A stretch of 39,299 nucleotides of DNA, taken from positions 1 to 39,299 of IMG/VR virus record IMGVR_UViG_3300017917_002267, one strand, 5' to 3'. Position 1 is the stretch's first letter. Every line of letters begins with the position of its first letter. A program made the translations under genes and the position numbers. The notes under the pieces were generated by a model that saw only the letters and a list, made by a program, of their open reading frames with translations, was not told the DNA's origin and searched no databases. This DNA is from a virus. Of this stretch, positions 36,501 through 39,299 are shown one piece after another.

Positions 36501-37679
36501 TTTTTCTGTTGGGTTGATCAATGACGCAAGACCAGACTTTAGTGCGTTAGCACCTTCAGAAGCATTAATTCCACCTTCACGCATAGCAGTTAAGAAGAAT
36601 GTAAGATCTCGTACATCTCCACCAAGCTGCTGAACTACTGGCCCAGCTTTTGGAATTGCAACAGTCAAGTCTTCAATGGATGTTACAGTTTGGTTTTCAA
36701 CTGCGTTTAAAAAGTTTATTTTTCCTGCTAATTCTTCAGCGGAAGTTCCAAAAGCATCAGTAAGTGAGATTGTAGCTTTCAATGCCTCTGCCTGCTCTAC
36801 ACCACCAAGAATAGCAAGGCGTGTAGCTTGTGCTACCTGAGCAGTAAGATCTGCTCCCATTTTACCAGTAGCTGCAATGTCAGCAGCTAATGACATTGTA
36901 TCTGCAACTGCAACACCATACTTAGTAAATTCACTAGCAAGGTTTTTAACTTCTTGCAAAGCTTTGTTGGTTTCTTCTGTTGTGGTAAACATTTCACCAT
37001 AAACACGCTTAAATCTAATTGCCTGCTTTTCCATTTCCATGAAGGTTTTGCTAGCAACAGATCCAAGCATTACAAGCGGAATTGTAAAACCAACCATAAG
37101 CTGACGACCAGCCCACTGAGTATTTTTACCAAAATTTAAGAGATTTGTAGATCCCTGCTTTAGCATTTGATTTAATAATGCTTGTCGTTGAGCGGCGATC
37201 TGAGTTTTTGTTGCAAGGTTTTCCATGTCAAGCGCTAGAGGCCTGACAGCTATAGCCTTCATTGCACCGTTTGCATCACGGCCCATTTTAATATATTGTG
37301 TCTGAAGGTCTTTTACTCGCTCACGAGCTACTTTATTAACAGTCTCAAACTCTGTCTTAAAAAATCTTCCAAATGTTTTTGTTGCTGCTCCAGAATACCT
37401 AAAGTATTCACGCATAGAAAGCTTATTCTTTTCTAGTGCATTTGTAAAAGATTCTGTTGTAGTTTTTACAGTTCTAAGGCTTGCAGAAAATTGACCAGTT
37501 CTATTTATACTATTAAGCAAGCTTTGCTGTAGCTGCAATGACGACGCTGTCGCTGCAGCTCCAGACTTTGCTAGAGATGTGTGAAAGGTAGATATTTGTC
37601 GCTGAAGATTTTTGATGTTGGCTAACGCAGCAGCCGTATCAATATCGACTCTTATTCTGGCATTGGCATCTTCAGCCAT
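30546..37679 (-). CDS. Tail tape measure protein
   Basis: This 2377-aa protein sets tail length and is ejected with the DNA. The conserved TP901-type core is near residues 190-480 (KTFMEMEKQAIRFKRVYGEMF, VQQLGGDVRDLTFFLTAMREGG). Three hydrophobic or glycine-rich segments lie near residues 545-580, 1075-1115 and 1295-1330. A lysine- and alanine-rich linker (about 960-1045) contains GPDGRFISAKTA, and long coiled helices occupy residues 1900-2150. Two copies of a VPA.L.PGE.V motif occur near residues 680 and 2275. By the 1.5-angstrom rule the tail would be roughly 350 nm. AGAGGTG precedes the ATG. The frame is intact throughout. Confidence 0.95.
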   Translation of the reverse strand: MAEDANARIRVDIDTAAALANIKNLQRQISTFHTSLAKSGAAATASSLQLQQSLLNSINRTGQFSASLRTVKTTTESFTNALEKNKLSMREYFRYSGAATKTFGRFFKTEFETVNKVARERVKDLQTQYIKMGRDANGAMKAIAVRPLALDMENLATKTQIAAQRQALLNQMLKQGSTNLLNFGKNTQWAGRQLMVGFTIPLVMLGSVASKTFMEMEKQAIRFKRVYGEMFTTTEETNKALQEVKNLASEFTKYGVAVADTMSLAADIAATGKMGADLTAQVAQATRLAILGGVEQAEALKATISLTDAFGTSAEELAGKINFLNAVENQTVTSIEDLTVAIPKAGPVVQQLGGDVRDLTFFLTAMREGGINASEGANALKSGLASLINPTEKASQMLAGFGIDLRGIVDANKGNVKGIVIDFAKALDTLDPLNRAQAIEQLFGKFQFARLSTLFQNVIKEGNQASRVLKLTNATTEELAILSERELKRIEESPMFKFQKALEDIKVTLVPLGEAFLKAVTPLLEFGTKILEKFNELDEGAKGFVVGLTAIAGVIGPIFLMGFGLIANGVANVIKMFTFFKTALNKAGTASTELGMQTDYMTQQQLEASAVAASLDQVHQRLRQTFTSETAAVNALTAAYQNAIIKQQGFMGTPMVRKGGKPGKSQSGLNLSEGIEKVPGPKGAGDVVPANLSPGEAVIPAKSVAKNPETIKNLVAGNAVEPRAVSGDPRIRTFTNATMYTPARFNEDLDRAKGAKISDLQTSIRSRGAALAAPITAEIAEKLGSQSGRAAKTSQGRVKAAIANPQTAKKLQTFANEFNKNMSAELANLSAKGIKNINQREFAKISEGVVNKAAAASGIDKKLVKGIMEQQTTVRTSTGSRRGIFASGITPYTKKQAGYGQMAQFLNNGKAFDPAGMHMAHLTNAERLSPEEARGLAKPGSPLGASMLKEIEAKEQSIATTKKATKEEVKKERAMRGATQEAKNATKAVNQKTKVEKTATKTTKAETAAKKQQASVRPIPQRGPDGRFISAKTAATQPKPRMRMSGGGIGMAASAAVMAGSMLPGDIGKMSQDLMMPTMLASMILPMMKGPVQIAAVAIGALAAGAIALKGAFDKAQDESMSLTMAMGGGTDSINSFAEFAGKVSAGQIMDKRRATALSPFSVKTGKTTFGESFVQSEAGKAMVGSTRQSISSVGAKATESQLVNQLVTAVGSGALDAGQARSIAANIAQEIGNASFGINVNAKLIELLGPNGENLLNNPLEVRVKLIRDTQKTLGAAASNMQQQVDPFFSLGRAASITGAAAGTGALIGSAFGPAGTGIGAVAGTIAGLAMTAGDVVTSFQNMGTASGAVVASGIIALQQQQEMLDSLDLQYERRIAEAKAAGDTAKAEELINQHMRDRKTLLAENATTTQQVLKAYSEASGAAQGAMGQAIDKAIEDRYADDPLQKALAVGARDQIVSASGLDNTQEYQMKIMLATGDLDPQQVIGLLNTFGKDGEQLTTILNIMTNLGAAEGNRAVQLMNMFVDKNGKADPVQQKKFIANLDAKTPEQAKRYLDLFSEASKLAGAGGIEVSAILSFYNNNPAAAAQFQAMMDKINAVDGKMTMDFVQNLIGNEQFEIFKRNQAYFESLDPVQQKTFMSVFTNTMVLEGDKAMQDAYRLWLQEPGNAGKMFEEFAIAKAVKVTETTVDTSTAATTPKPTPKSAGGARPQSVLDDIVKRLRDVRKNQIKVTEGWTESAKTLDKLFGGSKTINIFGGIEQDMRKLGAGEDLITLIAGMDPKEFEKRKNKLFKFDKAGNIIGFKKELKNIGEALSSISVGEFVNQQQKIAKESMNQVAAFQKLRAAGYSVAEAYQVIQEAAVAAAIASGTMTKKQMDQMLNDLRAANEAMKQAARLTPEGLQEVFDDGFNKAMEAFEAEEKRLTLEFDVKVKDDRALITAAENEIAKIQYIIDDYEADLKGIEDQEEKINKTYDDKLEALEKVRVANQKILDQEKGRLSVAEAITRGDLAAAAQAAQQVRETSASGYFASQTSALQAAKEKALGQVRSASGLSRVEIQEKIKKLSDDIFYIEEKTLEPANERIRLAQLELDKRISEITVLGKTKVEWETIKNTIDLARVNSQQYKDAMQEALNIVNQLVAAWNGISSKEVTLTIREVKVSADAPTGKIDTGTPTNNGTKEDTRTTQQKLDDLNKPIIKANERAGLTGNIKIALATPAELERAKPAPAKKTTGGGAGKGVMAVASGGMVPQYLKNGGKLKTLNGFKNRGTDKVPAMLTPGEYVVRRPVVNKLGTKLLDSLNSGAMFANARKFIEPGFSTGDGMSVVASAPQTQAISNSSVYNYNLSVNVASMSDPNQIAQTVMAQIRRVDSQRIRGNRF

Positions 37680-37698
37680 CCATCAACACCTCTTTAAT

Positions 37699-38019
37699 TT
37701 AATTATTTAAGACGCTGAGGGCTGTCTCACCTAGCTTTACGCCAGAAGCTTCCTCAACAATCTTATAGACCGTTGGCAAGTCTAGAATCTCTTCTAGGGC
37801 CTTTAGGTCTTCAGCCAGTTCTGGCTTGTACTGCTTCATTGCAATCTGAACACAATCCATCAAAATACTCATTGACTTGTCGTTATCATCTGCTACCTCT
37901 GCAATGCCCTCAAACTTTTTCATAAAAGGACGTAGCAGAGAAATCTTTAGTGGACGCACCTTAATTTCTGTACCATCAATTAGCTTAATAGTCTTCTCTT
38001 CGTATACTTCTGTACTCAT
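37699..38019 (-). CDS. Tail assembly chaperone, short form
   Basis: This 106-aa protein is the gene directly before the tape measure, the standard place for tail assembly chaperones. Its whole length matches the first 100 residues of the neighbouring 233-aa protein: LIDGTEI, PLKI, LR.FM..FE, IAMKQ and DLP..YKI are shared. It thus corresponds to a stand-alone G-type chaperone. AAGGAT precedes the ATG, and an extended -10 lies upstream. The tail assembly role is inferred from position, size and pairing with the long form. Confidence 0.78.
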   Translation of the reverse strand: MSTEVYEEKTIKLIDGTEIKVRPLKISLLRPFMKKFEGIAEVADDNDKSMSILMDCVQIAMKQYKPELAEDLKALEEILDLPTVYKIVEEASGVKLGETALSVLNN

Positions 38020-38056
38020 ATTTTTTGTATTATCCTTCCGCTATGAGGCTTTATCA

Positions 38057-38065
38057 ATTATAACA
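38057..38065 (-). promoter_or_regulatory. Putative extended -10 (TGTTATAAT) before the short chaperone gene
   Basis: TGT plus TATAAT reads 38065-38057, just after the stop of the long chaperone gene. Transcription from about 38050 would give a 30-nt leader containing AAGGAT before the ATG at 38019. No -35 is evident. It would let the short form and the tape measure be transcribed apart from the long form. Confidence 0.4.
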
Positions 38066-38074
38066 CAAATAGCT

Positions 38075-38776
38075 TTATTTTTTAGGCTTTTTTGTTAGAT
38101 CTTCGTAGCCTAAGCCCATGCCAATACCGAAACCAGCCTTCTGAGCATTTACCCCCTGCAAAGCAAGAACATCATTAGAATCTTTGGCTTTGCCACCACT
38201 AAAGACTCTTGCCTTCATTTCTTCCCACTTATTTCCAGAATCTTTCCCAGAATTCTTATCTAAATCTACTCCTTGAATTGCTGCTAAAAATTTCTTTTCT
38301 TGATAGTCTAATTCCCTTTTAGATTCTAAAGTTGCTATTAATTCAGGCATAGAGAGTGATAGTTCTAATTCTTGGTAATCTTTCCATATCCCCAGCAAAA
38401 ATACCTCTGCTTCTAGCTTAGCCAGATCAAGATTATCCCAAGAAGATCCTCCGCTTTCAGCCTGATTTTTTACTGGATCTTTAGATTTTTCATCAATCTT
38501 AATTCCAGCAGCTATATCCAAAATTTTATAGATTCCTGGCAAATCAATGCTGTCCTCTAATTGTTCTATTGTAGATATTGCTGGATAAAATTGTTTCATG
38601 GCAATAGTTGCACAATTTGACAAAAAGATAATCGCCTCTTCATCATTATTGGCTGTTTTTACTAGCTCAAAAGCACTCATAAATTCTCTTAAATATTTTA
38701 TTTTTAATGGGATCAGGTTGATCTCTGTACCATCTATTAAGCGAATATTTTCAGAATCATATATTTTTGTTGCCAT
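38075..38776 (-). CDS. Tail assembly chaperone, long form
   Basis: This 233-aa protein has an N-terminal domain (residues 1-100) that is a paralogue of the short chaperone. Its C-terminal extension of about 130 residues starts after a linker (NQAESGGSSWDNLDLAKLEAEVFLLG) and ends with a basic GLGYEDLTKKPKK tail. The domain plan equals the frameshift-fused GT product of other phages, here encoded as one continuous gene. I use the ATG at 38776; the frame opens at a TTG at 38800, which lies within the terminator. There is no Shine-Dalgarno, and TATACT lies 6 nt upstream, predicting a leaderless mRNA. Confidence 0.75.
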   Translation of the reverse strand: MATKIYDSENIRLIDGTEINLIPLKIKYLREFMSAFELVKTANNDEEAIIFLSNCATIAMKQFYPAISTIEQLEDSIDLPGIYKILDIAAGIKIDEKSKDPVKNQAESGGSSWDNLDLAKLEAEVFLLGIWKDYQELELSLSMPELIATLESKRELDYQEKKFLAAIQGVDLDKNSGKDSGNKWEEMKARVFSGGKAKDSNDVLALQGVNAQKAGFGIGMGLGYEDLTKKPKK

Positions 38777-38782
38777 TTGATA

Positions 38783-38788
38783 AGTATA
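38783..38788 (-). promoter_or_regulatory. Leaderless-type -10 TATACT before the long chaperone gene
   Basis: TATACT at 38788-38783 is 6 nt before the ATG at 38776. The 11-nt stretch TAGTGTATACT (38793-38783) also occurs at the Cas4-gene promoter. It lies immediately after the intrinsic terminator, so transcription can restart here after the tail tube gene ends. Confidence 0.5.
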
Positions 38789-38790
38789 CA

Positions 38791-38827
38791 CTAAAAACAA
38801 AACTGCCCAGCCTAAAAGACTGGACAG
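38791..38827 (-). terminator. Intrinsic terminator after the tail tube gene
   Basis: On the minus strand CTGTCCAG (38827-38820) pairs with CTGGGCAG (38810-38803), eight pairs including one G-U, around a 9-nt loop. It is followed by TTTTGTTTTT (38802-38793). It ends transcripts of the abundant tail protein 31 nt after its stop codon. This is the clearest terminator in the window. Confidence 0.8.
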
Positions 38828-38857
38828 CTTCGTATTATTAAGTTATATATTTAGTTA

Positions 38858-39299
38858 TTAGGATACTGCTGGGATGGTGCGGTCTACGATCTTACCGTAG
38901 GATGCATCATCATTTGGCAGTAGACGGAACGAAACCTCGTACATAGTTGGCTCGTCACGCTTAGCTGATACTGTAACACTCTCAATAGAAAGTGCACGGT
39001 ATGCTACATAGATACGCTCAATCTGCTCGTCTGGGTCACAGTCACCTGTACCTGGACCAACAGCAACAAGACCACGCTCAACTGGACATTCACCAATGTC
39101 ACCAGCAGATAGGTTTAGGGTTGGAGATCCAGCCTTAATACCTGTAGCACCAGCACTTGCGGTTAGGTCATCGTCCTTACCAGCTAATGAGAATAGCAAG
39201 TTCTCTAGTGTTGCCTCAGCAAAAGCAGTGTTCAGGTTAACCTGCATACCCTGCTTGTATAGCTTAGCAACGTCAAGAACCTGGTCTACCTGCACTTCA
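38858..39299 (-). CDS. Major tail (tube) protein, C-terminal part
   Basis: The frame is open to the right edge, so the N-terminus lies outside; the GTG near 39295 is not a likely start. The visible 146 residues (VQVDQVLDVAKLYKQGMQVNLNTAFAE onward) show the pattern of a siphovirus tube subunit: an early helix, TLENLLFSLAG, a loop with two cysteines (GECPVERG and GTGDCDPDE), and strands (RIYVAYRALSIESVTVSAKRDE, YEVSFRLLPND). The position before the chaperones and tape measure supports the call. It is followed by a strong terminator, as expected for a very abundant protein. Confidence 0.8.
   Translation of the reverse strand, partial: EVQVDQVLDVAKLYKQGMQVNLNTAFAEATLENLLFSLAGKDDDLTASAGATGIKAGSPTLNLSAGDIGECPVERGLVAVGPGTGDCDPDEQIERIYVAYRALSIESVTVSAKRDEPTMYEVSFRLLPNDDASYGKIVDRTIPAVS

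Noticed and set aside
38858-39299. Complete tail gene starting at the GTG near 39295
   Set aside because: The frame stays open to the window edge, there is no ribosome-binding site in view, and the product would be too short for a tube protein.

Overview
The window is a 39.3 kb piece of an AT-rich, double-stranded DNA tailed phage genome. All 41 genes I can support lie on the minus strand, tightly packed with short ATGA, TAATG or TAGTG overlaps. There are no rRNA genes, tRNA genes, CRISPR arrays, insertion sequences, integrase or repressor, and no gene-free stretch longer than about 85 bases. A very long tape measure protein (2377 aa) with no sheath gene in view points to a siphovirus with a tail of roughly 350 nm, using the rule of about 1.5 angstrom per residue. 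The host is probably an actinobacterium, plausibly a low-GC freshwater lineage. The evidence is a class Ib ribonucleotide reductase set, leaderless-type promoters, a DnaE with a complete PHP site, and a secreted Ig-like surface protein of a kind I associate with such hosts. The host assignment is inference.

Read in the direction of transcription (high to low coordinate): 39299-22202 is the tail module, with the end of the tail tube protein, a terminator, two paralogous tail assembly chaperones, the tape measure, a Dit-like protein, a 1530-aa hub protein and four minor tail proteins. 22196-12747 is the replication and recombination module: a MerR-like protein, a possible helicase loader, DnaB helicase, DnaG-like primase, ssDNA-binding protein, DNA polymerase III alpha, MazG-like pyrophosphohydrolase, NrdH-like redoxin, RecA-like recombinase, and small zinc and nuclease-like proteins. 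12739-10709 is a run of three related 2-oxoglutarate/Fe(II) oxygenases. 10728-7542 holds a Cas4-like nuclease, a zinc protein, a RuvC-like resolvase, a 51-aa HTH protein, an Nmad1-type protein and a likely small terminase subunit. 7545-5198 holds a fourth oxygenase and the large terminase. 5181-1 is a host-facing block: a secreted Ig-like protein, nrdI-nrdE-nrdF, and a second secreted protein cut by the window edge.

The replication genes form an almost complete phage replisome, supplied with dNTPs by NrdHIEF and with pool clean-up by MazG. The resolvase and Cas4-like nuclease would process replicating DNA before terminase packaging.

The least ordinary features are: (i) a secreted-protein gene that appears to start at ATT behind a Shine-Dalgarno held in a hairpin; (ii) four 2OG-Fe(II) oxygenases, three of them tandem paralogues; (iii) a repeated promoter layout, TATAAT or TATACT placed 5-6 nt before an ATG with no Shine-Dalgarno, which predicts leaderless mRNAs; and (iv) two separate tail chaperone genes sharing the same N-terminal domain, each with its own putative promoter, where many phages use one gene and a programmed frameshift.
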